Origin: an uncultured Acidobacteriota bacterium
Lineage (GTDB): Bacteria > Acidobacteriota > Blastocatellia > Pyrinomonadales > Pyrinomonadaceae
Length of the DNA stretch: 35,062 bases
NCBI GenBank assembly: GCA_937873515.1
Contig: CALMYB010000004.1
Location: forward strand, 1 to 35,062
Direction: 5' to 3'
The notes under the pieces are model-generated. The model made no database searches and had not been told where the DNA came from. It saw only the letters and a program-made list of their open reading frames with translations. Positions 27,945 to 35,062 of the stretch are shown here, in pieces. Each line of letters begins with the position of its first letter. The first letter of the stretch is position 1. The position numbers and the translations under genes are program-made.

Positions 27945-28007
27945 GCAACATATGTTGCACACACATCTATAAGTATAGCACACGTGTCAATACGCTGCGC
28001 ACACACA
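27945..28007 (-). promoter_or_regulatory. orphan minus-strand promoter with palindromes and 21-base repeats
   Basis: On the minus strand, TTGACA (a perfect -35 box) is followed by an extended -10-like TGCTATACT, though at shorter spacing than usual, within a CTATACTTATAG palindrome at 27967-27978. Beside it are a perfect 14-base palindrome GCAACATATGTTGC (27945-27958) and ACACGTGT (27980-27987). On the plus strand GCACAC begins at 27957, 27978 and 27999, exactly 21 bases apart. Downstream on the minus strand is a CCGG-loop-CCGG followed by long T runs, but no open reading frame. Confidence 0.5.
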
Positions 28008-28126
28008 AGCATCGTCACCATAGTTTGCGTCGAGGGCCGAGGTGAGTGAGATGATGGCGGCGACAGCAGCTGCGCCGCTCTTTCTGCGGGGAAGTAATCT
28101 CTTTAGGGCTTTACCCGTCAAATAGA

Positions 28127-28223
28127 GCGGCAGAGCCGCGACAATGACAATGATCGCGTGTTTCACACGCGCAGAGGTTGATTCGCGCGTTAAATCGGCT
28201 CTCGTCGAGCAAACTTTGAGAGC
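28127..28223. other. cluster of three hairpins
   Basis: Three perfect stems lie within 97 bases: GCGGC/GCCGC (28127-28139), CGCGTGT/ACACGCG (28155-28171) and GCTCTC/GAGAGC (28198-28223). There is no matching open reading frame that I trust. This could be a structured RNA, the 3' part of one, or a residue of repeats. Confidence 0.35.
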
Positions 28224-28282
28224 GGGTGGAGGCGCTTTTACGTCTTCTATTTATTGATCTTCGGGGAACGAGCCGTGCCTTC

Positions 28283-28483
28283 TTAGGCGGCGGTTTCGAA
28301 CAGTGCAAGGATCTGCTTGCCTTCGTTCGACCGAGGATCGATCGTACGAAGGTGCTTTTGCCCTTCCATTTCCCAGATGGCCGTTACCGTACCCTCTTTT
28401 TCGACCGCCTGATAATGAACATCATCCGGGTTCGAAGGTGTTTCGGGTGCGGCCTCAGCCTGCTGAACTGCTTCTTCTGACAT
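28283..28483 (-). CDS. small hypothetical protein
   Basis: A 66-residue acidic protein: a disordered head (MSEEAVQQAEAAPETPSNP) and a compact tail with VTAIWEMEGQKHLRTIDPRS and GKQILALFETAA. An AGGAG sequence 10 bases before the ATG supports real translation. I do not recognise it. It lies downstream of the HicBA pair on the same strand, with a 67-base gap. Confidence 0.5.
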   Translation of the reverse strand: MSEEAVQQAEAAPETPSNPDDVHYQAVEKEGTVTAIWEMEGQKHLRTIDPRSNEGKQILALFETAA

Positions 28484-28550
28484 CTAACAACAATATCTCC
28501 TAAATAAGAGTGGAAGCGAGATTCTGACACATCAACGGCTCCTTGTCGAA

Positions 28551-28769
28551 TCATCGGAGGGCGGCGACAAAATCAACCGTATCTATTTCGGCATCTCTTA
28601 AGGCACCTTTAAGCGTAAATCGGTCGATCTCATCGTGAAATGGAAAGACGATCACTCGTCCATCTGCGTGCTTCATTTTTACGTGGCTGCCTTTCCGACC
28701 AACTTCGACAAAACCCAATCGCTCCAAGGCTCTGATAGTCTGCTTGCCGGAGCAAAGTGGGAGTTTCAT
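28551..28769 (-). CDS. hicA: HicA-family toxin (YcfA-like mRNA interferase)
   Basis: A 72-residue double-stranded-RNA-binding-like protein, typical HicA size. The opening LPLCSGKQTIRALERLGFVEVGRKGSHVKMKH contains the catalytic His in GSHVKM; DGRVIVFPFHDEIDRFTLKGALRD follows. HicA cleaves mRNA until bound by HicB. The gene overlaps the end of hicB by 4 bases, with the antitoxin first, the reverse of the classic hicA-hicB order but common in this subgroup. Confidence 0.88.
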   Translation of the reverse strand: MKLPLCSGKQTIRALERLGFVEVGRKGSHVKMKHADGRVIVFPFHDEIDRFTLKGALRDAEIDTVDFVAALR

Positions 28770-28969
28770 ATCGCAAGTTCGACGATCTCACGAGTCTTGG
28801 TCGGCAGAAAGTCCGCTGGTTCCGGGTCAAGATAAAGATCTATCGCTTCTCGAATATTCACCAACGCCTGTTCCCTGGTTTTCCCTTGCGACCAACAGCC
28901 TTTTAGTGCCGGAACACGGGCAACATAAAACCCGTCCTCACCAATTTCGACGATTACCTTGATGTTCAT
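28766..28969 (-). CDS. hicB: HicB-family antitoxin
   Basis: A 67-residue HicB-type protein with a degenerate RNase H-like fold: KVIVEIGEDGFYVARVPALKGCWSQGKTREQALVNIREAIDLYL. The DNA-binding C-terminal helix domain found in longer HicB proteins is missing, so autoregulation may need another factor. A TATACT box 13 bases before its start could be the -10 element of a very short leader. It is the first gene of the pair. Confidence 0.85.
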   Translation of the reverse strand: MNIKVIVEIGEDGFYVARVPALKGCWSQGKTREQALVNIREAIDLYLDPEPADFLPTKTREIVELAI

Positions 28970-28997
28970 AATCAGCTACCAGTATAGCAAAAGGCCG

Positions 28998-30542
28998 TTA
29001 TTTTGCCCTGTGCAGATCCAGTTCGTAGAACCAAAAATCGTTGTTCGGCTGATCGATCTTCAGTTGGTCGGTCTTTGCGTGTTCGTCGATCGTAAATGTT
29101 ACAAAACCTCGCGGAAAATTGTAGTGAACGCTCGGCCGCCAATGTATCTGCCATGTGTCGAGATGCCAATGTTCGAGATCGGCGACGAAGTTCGGTGCGG
29201 GAACGAGCCGCATCACGAGTTTTCCGTTCTCTTCCGCGACCGTAACATCACCATACATTCGGCTTGTGTACGTGCCGGCGTAACCCGAAAGCGGCAGCGA
29301 AGGCTTTGTATTCGGGATGCGTTCGGCATCGATCTGTGCTGTCTCCTTGGCGTCTTCTGCTTTTTGCGCGGCGACGCGTCGAACGGCCTCTGCATTCCAA
29401 TCGCGCTCGGGAGCGTTGACGAATAGATCCCGCATCTTGGACATCATTATCGAAAAACCGGGCGATTCGCTGTTGGTAAGGACAACGAAGCCGATATTTT
29501 CCTCGGGAATCAGAACGGTGTACGAGAGCATTCCGTCGAGCCCGCCGCTGTGATTGATGATCTTGCGGCCGTAATAATCATAAGTGCCCCAACCCATCGC
29601 GTAGGCTGAAAAATGACGCCCGGGAAGATTCTCGACAGCACGCTCCGAGAGCGGTTGGAGCGTATTCGGCGACCACATTTCCCAACTCTGTTCTTTTGAA
29701 AAGATCTTTTTGCCCTCGAATGTTCCGCGTCCGAGCTGCAGGCGTATCCATTTTGAGAGGTCGTGCACGGACGCATTTAGGCGGACCGCTCCGATCGCGT
29801 GGTCCAAGAATCCCGGCGGCAGGGCACGCAGCTTCCCGCCCGATTCGTTATGCGGCATCGCGTAATTGTCCTTTAGATCGTGAACGCTCAAGTTCGTGCG
29901 CGTCATACCGAGCGGGGTCAAAATCCGGCTCTTGATAAAATCCGCCCAAGGCTGGCCCGAAACTTTCTCGACGATCCGTCCTGCGGCGATGAACATCAGA
30001 TTCTGATAGCCGTAACGCGAGCGAAAGCTCGAAACCGGCTTCAAATAACGCACGCGTCTGAGTATTTCGTCCGTCGAATACGTGGTGTCATACCAGAGAA
30101 GGTCGCCGCTGAAGGTATCGAGCCCTACGCGGTGCGAGATGATGTCGCGGATCGTCAATTCATGCGTGACCCATGGGTCGTAAAGTTCGAATTCCGGCAG
30201 ATATTTTGAGACCTTGTCGTCCCATTTTATCTTGCCCTCGTCAACAAGGATCGCAAGGGCAGCCGTGTTAAAAGCCTTTGAATTCGAGGCGATCGCAAAG
30301 AGAGTATTTTCATCGACCTTTTCCGCCTTCCCTATCTCCCGGACTCCATATCCTTTCTCAAAGACCACCTTGTCATCCTTGACAATGGCGATCGCCATAC
30401 CGGCATCAGAATCTTTCCAAGTGTCCATCACCTTGTTCGCATAAAGATCGATCGCCTTGAGCTTTTCATCAAGCGTTTGCTGCGAAAGGACGGCGGACGA
30501 AAGGGTTAGAACAACAAAAAGAATCGGGAAAAGTTTCTTCAT
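28998..30542 (-). CDS. exported serine hydrolase, class C beta-lactamase family
   Basis: A 514-residue protein with a signal peptide (MKKLFPILFVVLTLSSAVLS). The catalytic set is complete: S86-N-S-K89 in FAIASNSKAF, the Tyr of YGYQN, and HSG in INHSGGLDG. A C-terminal DUF3471-like lipocalin-type domain begins near YAGTYTSRMYGDVTV. Such proteins hydrolyse esters, peptides or cell-wall-like bonds, rarely lactams. The upstream in-frame ATG at 30611 was rejected since the signal peptide begins at 30542. Confidence 0.9.
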   Translation of the reverse strand: MKKLFPILFVVLTLSSAVLSQQTLDEKLKAIDLYANKVMDTWKDSDAGMAIAIVKDDKVVFEKGYGVREIGKAEKVDENTLFAIASNSKAFNTAALAILVDEGKIKWDDKVSKYLPEFELYDPWVTHELTIRDIISHRVGLDTFSGDLLWYDTTYSTDEILRRVRYLKPVSSFRSRYGYQNLMFIAAGRIVEKVSGQPWADFIKSRILTPLGMTRTNLSVHDLKDNYAMPHNESGGKLRALPPGFLDHAIGAVRLNASVHDLSKWIRLQLGRGTFEGKKIFSKEQSWEMWSPNTLQPLSERAVENLPGRHFSAYAMGWGTYDYYGRKIINHSGGLDGMLSYTVLIPEENIGFVVLTNSESPGFSIMMSKMRDLFVNAPERDWNAEAVRRVAAQKAEDAKETAQIDAERIPNTKPSLPLSGYAGTYTSRMYGDVTVAEENGKLVMRLVPAPNFVADLEHWHLDTWQIHWRPSVHYNFPRGFVTFTIDEHAKTDQLKIDQPNNDFWFYELDLHRAK

Positions 30543-30693
30543 AATTGGCTCCAAGAGGCGAAATTTCGTGCTTGATGAGAATATTACCACTATCGGGCGG
30601 CGCGTCCACACATGCTTGATCGGTCTCCTGACGACATGATCTTTACGTTTTTCCTATTTACATACGCCATAAAACCCTTATCCTTATAGGACA

Positions 30694-32484
30694 ATGACTC
30701 CGATCGTGATCACACTAGTCCTGCTCGTCCTTGCGATAGTACTGTTCGCGAGCGAAAAGCTGCCGGTGGACATCATCGGCCTTATTTTGGTGATCGCTCT
30801 TGTGCTTACGCAAGTCCTCACCGTAAGAGATGCGGTCGCCGGATTCGGCAACGACATCATCATCACGATCGGCGGCCTCTTTGTGCTGGTCGGCGGACTC
30901 GTTAAGACAGGGATCGTTGACGAGATCGGGAACAGGATCCATCGACTGGCGGGCAGCAATGAGTTTCTACTTACGGCGCTGATAATGTTCACGGCGGCGT
31001 TGAGCGCAAGCATGCTCAAGAATACGACCACGACGGCGATGTTCCTGCCCGTCGTTATGGGCCTCGCGGCAAAGGCAAAGATCTCACCGTCAAAGCTGCT
31101 GATGCCGCTTGCATTCGGCGCGATCCTCGGCGGCAGCCTGACCTTGATCGGCACGTCCACGAATCTTGCAGTGAGCGGCGCGATCCAGCGTTACGGCCAA
31201 GAGCCTTTCTCGATGTTCGAACTTCTGCCGGTCGGCATCGTTACGTTCGCATTCGGAATGCTCTATATGCTTTTTGTCGGCAGGCATATGCTCCCGCGGA
31301 TCGAAAGCAAGGATTCGCTGACCGATCAGTATCAGATACGCGATTATGTGACCGAGCTGGTCGTCCTGCCGAGATCGCCGCTCGTCGGCCAGAAGATCTC
31401 AGAAACGGACCTCGCAAGCGAGCTTGGGCTGACCGTCCTCGGCATCGTTCGCGACGGTTCTCGGATCGATGCACCGCGATCGAGCGAACGCATCAGACGC
31501 CGCGATTCGCTGATCGTCGAAGGAAAGATCCAGGATCTGCTCCGCGTAAAGCCTCTCGAAGGCATCGAGATCAAACCCGAGATCTATCTCGACGACGAAG
31601 ATCTGAGCAGCGAGGAGATCGGCCTGTATGAGGCGATCATTATGCGCGACTCGATCTTTGTCGGGCAAACGCTGAAATCGATCGACTTCCGACAACGCTA
31701 TCGGATGACGGTGCTTGCGATCAACCGGCACGGCACAACGCTCATCGAAAAGCTGAGCGACGTTCGCCTGAAGTTCGGCGATGTCCTTCTTATACAGGGA
31801 CGAAAAGAGAGCATACAGCAGCTGGCCGGCGACGATCAGGTAGTGCTCGTTGAAGAGATCTCCGATACGAGCGCACGCTTCTCCAAGCGAAAATGGGCGA
31901 TCGCCGCATTCTTGCTTTTCCTTGTCCTTTCGATCTCGAAGGTGGCAACCGGCCTCGACATTCCGTTGACGGTCGCAGTTCTGCTCGGTGTTATGGTCCT
32001 GCTTGCGACGCAGACGGTTCTATATCGCGAACTCTATTCCTTGATCGATATGCGTCTGCTCGTAATGATCGCCTGTATGATGAGCTTCGGCGCCGCGATG
32101 GAGTCGAGCGGTGCGGATAGGTTTCTCGCGGGATTGATAGAAAATTATATGGGAGCGTTCGGAAGCACGGCCGTCCTCGCCGGGTTCTTCATTCTGACGG
32201 TCGCGCTTACCCAACCAATGTCGAACCAAGCCGCCGCGTTAGTCGTGCTGCCGGTTGCCGTAAAAACGGCGTTGGCTCTTGGCCTTAATCCGCGCACGTT
32301 CATCATTGCGATCACTTACGCAGCGTCATTCTCATTCATTACGCCTCTCGAACCCGCATGCGTACTGATCTATACACCAGGACGCTACCGGTTTATGGAC
32401 TTCGTAAAGATAGGATCGATACTCACTATTGTCGTATTCATAGTTTCGATAGTGCTTGTACCGGTCTTTTGGCCGTTGGACTAG
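30694..32484 (+). CDS. SLC13-family permease with two TrkA-C (RCK_C) domains
   Basis: A 596-residue anion transporter. The N-terminal membrane half carries the family signatures NTTTTAMFLPVV and GTSTNLAVSG; two RCK_C domains lie at about 210-290 and 300-385 (VVLPRSPLVGQKISETDLA and IMRDSIFVGQTLKSIDF); the C-terminal membrane half includes TQPMSNQAAALVVLPVAV and ITYAASFSFITPLEPACVLIY. Homologues carry sulfate, thiosulfate, molybdate or dicarboxylates. The substrate is unknown; sulfate or molybdate would suit the window's sulfur and molybdenum enzymes. It converges on the flippase gene with a 4-base stop overlap. Confidence 0.9.
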   Translation: MTPIVITLVLLVLAIVLFASEKLPVDIIGLILVIALVLTQVLTVRDAVAGFGNDIIITIGGLFVLVGGLVKTGIVDEIGNRIHRLAGSNEFLLTALIMFTAALSASMLKNTTTTAMFLPVVMGLAAKAKISPSKLLMPLAFGAILGGSLTLIGTSTNLAVSGAIQRYGQEPFSMFELLPVGIVTFAFGMLYMLFVGRHMLPRIESKDSLTDQYQIRDYVTELVVLPRSPLVGQKISETDLASELGLTVLGIVRDGSRIDAPRSSERIRRRDSLIVEGKIQDLLRVKPLEGIEIKPEIYLDDEDLSSEEIGLYEAIIMRDSIFVGQTLKSIDFRQRYRMTVLAINRHGTTLIEKLSDVRLKFGDVLLIQGRKESIQQLAGDDQVVLVEEISDTSARFSKRKWAIAAFLLFLVLSISKVATGLDIPLTVAVLLGVMVLLATQTVLYRELYSLIDMRLLVMIACMMSFGAAMESSGADRFLAGLIENYMGAFGSTAVLAGFFILTVALTQPMSNQAAALVVLPVAVKTALALGLNPRTFIIAITYAASFSFITPLEPACVLIYTPGRYRFMDFVKIGSILTIVVFIVSIVLVPVFWPLD

Positions 32485-33557
32485 CCTTCGGTCTTCCTCC
32501 CGATAAGATGACCGAATTTTAGTCCTCGCCGGACTATCAGTGAAAAGCCGATCAGCACCCAGAAAAGCATGCGCCCTTTGCGCAAAAGAGCGATCGTAAC
32601 GCCGATCCCTACCGCCATTCCAAGTGTCCGCGCAACGAATTGCGCGCCGGCTTCGTCCACGCCGATAACGAACGGCACGAGCTTGAAGACGATCGTCACG
32701 AGACGGCTCACAGATTCGAGCAGAAAGGCCTGGGTCAGGTGCGGAACACGGTCACCGATCTGGCTCAGGATATACCAAACCTCGGCGATGCCAAGCGTAT
32801 GATACGCGGCCTCAAAAATGCAGATCGGAAGGAAGCGCTTTGGATATTGGCGATAAAAGCCGAATATAAAATTCTCAAAAAGGCGAATGTGCATCCGCCA
32901 CGTGCCGGTGAACGATGTGGCGATACCGCGTTGGTAGAGTCTTTCACAGAGTTCGCTGGCTAAGTGCCATTGCCGCACCACAAGAAGCACCAAAAAGATG
33001 ATCACGGCAACAAGGGCCGCGATGAGAAGATCGATCGTAAAGACCCAGCCTTCTTCGAGTTCGAAGCTCCGAACAAGCGTCAAAGAGCCGAGAATAAGGA
33101 ACAAACTTGTAATAAAACTGTAAAAGAGATTCTCGGTAGCGACGGACGAAAGGCCGACGACCAAAGGCAATTTGCGTCTCACTGCAAGGGCCTTCGCAGT
33201 GCCGCTGACAAGGATGCCGAGCGGAATTACGGAACTCATCGCCTCGCCAATGATGACGCCCGCCAAGCCGTCCCGGATCGGTAAGTTGTACGGTTTGCCG
33301 ACCGAAAGCTTCCACGCTGAAGCCCTAACAATTACACGCAAAAAGTAAAGAAGAAGGAGGATCGCAAAGCCGCTTACACCAAGCTTTGCGATCTCGCCGG
33401 CGAGTTCGCGATATCCTATCGAATAGACGAAATAGGCAAATAGGACAACGCCGATCGTCGTAAGCACGATCGCGGCGATCTTCAGGCGATTGATGTGATG
33501 CGGAACGAGCCGAGGAATTCGGGTTTCGTCGTCGCTCGGCTGGTTTTCAAGATCCAC
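32481..33557 (-). CDS. flippase-like / LPG-synthase TM-region membrane protein
   Basis: A 358-residue protein with eight or so membrane helices, of the UPF0104/AglD-like family. Landmarks are LLLYFLRVIVRASAWKLSV, GEAMSSVIPLGILVSGTAKALAVRRK and the later VDEAGAQFVARTLGMAVGIG. The family includes the transmembrane part of lysylphosphatidylglycerol synthase and polyisoprenyl-glycosyl flippases; substrate is not known. The acyl-CoA dehydrogenase is divergent, its start 88 bases away. Confidence 0.8.
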   Translation of the reverse strand: MDLENQPSDDETRIPRLVPHHINRLKIAAIVLTTIGVVLFAYFVYSIGYRELAGEIAKLGVSGFAILLLLYFLRVIVRASAWKLSVGKPYNLPIRDGLAGVIIGEAMSSVIPLGILVSGTAKALAVRRKLPLVVGLSSVATENLFYSFITSLFLILGSLTLVRSFELEEGWVFTIDLLIAALVAVIIFLVLLVVRQWHLASELCERLYQRGIATSFTGTWRMHIRLFENFIFGFYRQYPKRFLPICIFEAAYHTLGIAEVWYILSQIGDRVPHLTQAFLLESVSRLVTIVFKLVPFVIGVDEAGAQFVARTLGMAVGIGVTIALLRKGRMLFWVLIGFSLIVRRGLKFGHLIGRKTEG

Positions 33558-33598
33558 TGGTGTCGTTGCCTTTGTTCGAGGGCTTTTCTAAAATGTTA

Positions 33599-33612
33599 GT
33601 TTATCTATAAAC
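33599..33612. promoter_or_regulatory. GTTTAT-CT-ATAAAC palindrome
   Basis: A perfect 6-base inverted repeat with a two-base centre lies 33 bases upstream of the acyl-CoA dehydrogenase ATG, in the short divergent spacer. It overlaps a TATAAA that could be a -10 box. Size and position fit an operator for a dimeric (TetR- or GntR-type) fatty-acid regulator; none is encoded in this window. Confidence 0.5.
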
Positions 33613-33645
33613 CGACATTTCGAGAACTTCGAGGATATAAAAGAT

Positions 33646-34824
33646 ATGAGTACCGCCGCAGAAGCACCGATCAACAACAACGCATTGACCGTTCTATCTG
33701 AAGATGAGGAACAGTTTCGTACGGCCGTCCGCGAATTTGCAGAAGGCGAGGTTCGCCCCAAGGTCGAGACGATGGAACACAATTCCAAGCTCGATGCCGA
33801 TCTGATAAAGCAATGCTTCGAGCTCGGACTGATGGCGATCGAGTCGCCCGAGGAATACGGCGGTGCAGGCTCTTCGATCTTCAACGCGATCATCGCGATC
33901 GAGGAACTCGCACGCGTCGATGCGAGCGTCTCGGTTTTCGTTGACGTGCACAACACACTCGTAACAAATGCGTTCCTGAAATGGGGCAGCACCGAGCTGA
34001 AGAAAAAATATATGCCTCAGCTTGCAAGCGGACGCGTCGGCGCATACGCACTTTCCGAGGCAAGCTCGGGTTCGGACGCCTTCGCACTTAAGACGAAAGC
34101 TGCCGATAAAGGCGATCATTGGGAATTGAACGGCCAAAAGCTCTGGATCACTAACGGCAATGAGGCTGAGATATTCATTGTTTTCGCCACGATCGACGCG
34201 GACGCCGGTTACAAGGGAATCACGGCATTCATCGTCGAGAAAGGCTTCGCAGGGTTCACGGTCGGCAAGAAAGAGGACAAGCTCGGCATACGCGCTTCCT
34301 CAACGACGGAGCTGATCTTCGACGGCTGTAAGGTCCCGAAAGAAAATGTGCTCGGCGAGGTCGGCAAGGGCTACAAGGTCTCGATCGAGACGCTCAACGA
34401 AGGCCGCATCGGCATCGCAGCTCAGATGCTCGGCATCGCTCAAGGTGCATACGAATGCGCGCTCAAGTACACCGCCGAACGCGAGCAGTTCGGATCGGCA
34501 CTCAACTCGTTCCAGGCCGTGCAATTCCAGCTTGCCGAGATGGCCGTCGAGATCGAGGCGACCCGCCTGCTCGTCTATAACGCCGCCCGGCTAAAAGACG
34601 CAGGCCGCTCGTTCCTCAAAGAAGCCGCCGTTGCGAAGCTCTATGCTTCACGCTGCGCCGAGGCGGTAGCCTCAAAGGCCATCGAACTCTACGGCGGCTA
34701 CGGCTACGTCAAGGATTATCCGGTCGAAAAATACTGGCGCGATTCCAAGATCGGCTCCATCTACGAAGGCACTTCGAATATGCAGCTCCAAACGATCGCC
34801 AAGCTGATCATGAGCGGGAAATAA
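33646..34824 (+). CDS. acyl-CoA dehydrogenase, short-chain type
   Basis: A 392-residue FAD enzyme that introduces the 2,3-double bond in acyl-CoA in beta-oxidation and related routes, passing electrons to ETF. AYALSEASSGSDAFAL, WITNGNEAEIFIVFA and GRIGIAAQMLGIAQGAYE are typical. The catalytic base is E374 in SIYEGTSNMQL; the FAD/substrate-site segment ELYGGYGYVKDYPVEKYWRDSKIG precedes it. A GAGGA ribosome binding site lies just upstream of the ATG. Substrate length is not fixed; SCAD/butyryl-CoA is the best guess. Confidence 0.92.
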   Translation: MSTAAEAPINNNALTVLSEDEEQFRTAVREFAEGEVRPKVETMEHNSKLDADLIKQCFELGLMAIESPEEYGGAGSSIFNAIIAIEELARVDASVSVFVDVHNTLVTNAFLKWGSTELKKKYMPQLASGRVGAYALSEASSGSDAFALKTKAADKGDHWELNGQKLWITNGNEAEIFIVFATIDADAGYKGITAFIVEKGFAGFTVGKKEDKLGIRASSTTELIFDGCKVPKENVLGEVGKGYKVSIETLNEGRIGIAAQMLGIAQGAYECALKYTAEREQFGSALNSFQAVQFQLAEMAVEIEATRLLVYNAARLKDAGRSFLKEAAVAKLYASRCAEAVASKAIELYGGYGYVKDYPVEKYWRDSKIGSIYEGTSNMQLQTIAKLIMSGK

Positions 34825-34843
34825 TTCGCGCCTTAGCGACCCA

Positions 34844-34984
34844 TTGACCGCTTAAGAGATCAAACAATACCTTTCCGAGCTCAATGATGAGGACATCAAG
34901 GGCAAGGTAGCACTCTGCTGCGGAGCAGTGATGATCCCGACGTTCAAAGCAAGGATCGCGACAAAAGATCTAACTACTAATTAA
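34844..34984 (+). pseudogene. relic of a DUF6036-type nucleotidyltransferase
   Basis: In one frame the sequence reads L-T-A-stop, then EIKQYLSELNDEDIKGKVAL, CCGAVMIPTFKARIATKD and a stop. This resembles the N terminus of DUF6036 nucleotidyltransferase-like proteins (QYLxELNxEL..., IKGExxLxGGAVMxLxFxARxSTKDxD). TAA at 34853-34855 replaces a likely Glu codon (GAA), a few residues around LNDE seem deleted, the second Gly of GG is Cys, and the frame ends just before the 20-base repeat at 34987. Such proteins are AbiEii-like and sometimes behave as toxins. The match is from memory of the family, not a search. Confidence 0.5.
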
Positions 34985-34986
34985 AA

Positions 34987-35006
34987 AGGGTCTATGGTAG
35001 TTAAGC
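34987..35006 (-). repeat. 20-base dispersed repeat, right copy (inverted)
   Basis: The reverse complement of 58-77, identical over all 20 bases. It lies 2 bases past the stop of the decayed DUF6036 frame. Its inner GTAGTTA also pairs with TAACTAC at 34971-34977. The last 56 bases (35007-35062) are AT-rich with an AAAGGAG stretch but no start codon. Confidence 0.85.
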
Positions 35007-35062
35007 CAATTATAAAGGAGAAGTTCTAAGCAAAGTCAAAAGAAGTTTATAAAGGGAATCGT

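Larger units (their letters stand above)
27684..28282. other. 600-base spacer with repeats, hairpins and an orphan promoter
   Basis: No convincing gene lies here. In order it holds: the palindromic repeat at 27746-27767; CTGTCCA heptads at 27803-27826; a perfect 9-base hairpin with a C-rich loop (27821-27845); an A-rich run near 27886-27902; a promoter-like and palindromic array (27945-28007); and hairpins at 28127-28139, 28155-28171 and 28198-28223. The mix of insertion-prone repeats and a regulatory array with no target suggests a place where a gene was lost or a small RNA is made. Confidence 0.6.

Noticed and set aside
27756..27983. 75-residue cysteine-rich minus-strand frame
   Set aside because: It covers repeats and T runs, starts within the palindromic array, has no ribosome binding site and no sensible composition.
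28051..28125. 24-codon open frame (MMAATAAAPLFLRG...) after the regulatory array
   Set aside because: Very short, Ala-rich and without family match; start context (GGTGAG) is only suggestive. Too weak to call a gene.
27684..28282. CRISPR array or tRNA in the long spacer
   Set aside because: The repeats are too short and irregular for CRISPR, and no cloverleaf with T-loop sequence is present.

Overview
The window looks like a chromosomal segment of a Gram-negative-type bacterium. Many products carry signal peptides ending in A-Q. Others have lipoboxes, a Tat motif, or belong to periplasmic repair families. The mix (secreted HExxH zinc metalloprotease, fasciclin protein, SLC13/TrkA-C permease, HdeD, DUF2721, Mpo1-like DUF962, several toxin-antitoxin pairs) together with moderately GC-rich codon use best suggests Acidobacteriota, probably class Blastocatellia. 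This is inference; no rRNA or other marker is present to prove it.

Layout. 0.09-1.1 kb: a Phd/VapC toxin-antitoxin pair and a small membrane protein. 1.1-5.5 kb: periplasmic rhodanese, divergently from a secreted phosphatase/phosphodiesterase, DUF962, HdeD, DUF2721 and a PflX-like radical SAM enzyme. 5.5-8.8 kb: a ParDE pair, a membrane protein, an AT-richer secreted protein that seems to sit inside the relic of a peroxiredoxin gene, an intact BCP peroxiredoxin, a Pr6Pr-type membrane protein and a YggX-like protein. 8.85-12.2 kb: a tightly overlapping operon of cytochrome b, a Tat-exported YedY-like molybdoenzyme, an Ate/Bpt-type aminoacyl-protein transferase and a NAGPA-type phosphodiester glycosidase. 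12.3-14.8 kb: a large secreted metalloprotease. 14.8-25.9 kb, all on the minus strand: FAD monooxygenase, small anchored protein, ClpA, pirin, beta-propeller lipoprotein, O-methyltransferase, a LuxR-type regulator with a dead receiver domain, a truncated alanyl-tRNA synthetase, exported MsrB, fasciclin protein and RecX. 26.1-27.7 kb: truB and a PabC-like aminotransferase, coupled. 27.7-28.3 kb: a 600-base structured intergenic region. 28.3-30.5 kb: a small protein, HicBA, and a serine beta-lactamase-like hydrolase. 30.7-34.8 kb: SLC13 permease, flippase-like membrane protein, acyl-CoA dehydrogenase. 34.84-35.06 kb: relic of a DUF6036 nucleotidyltransferase.

Recurring themes are oxidative damage control (BCP, YggX, MsrB, YedY-like enzyme with its own cytochrome b, rhodanese) and protein turnover (ClpA next to an N-degron-type transferase 6 kb away). 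The accessory signals are three toxin-antitoxin pairs plus a decayed fourth element, small dispersed palindromic and heptad repeats in the spacers, and one perfect 20-base sequence present in opposite orientation close to both window ends.

The strongest candidates for something new are: the stand-alone AlaRS catalytic domain joined to a pseudo-receiver LuxR regulator at a locus that keeps recX-alaS linkage; the four-gene redox/transferase/glycosidase operon, whose Ate-like enzyme has lost its cysteine cluster; and the orphan promoter/operator array at 27.9-28.0 kb that controls no visible gene. No tRNA, rRNA, CRISPR array or intact insertion sequence was seen.
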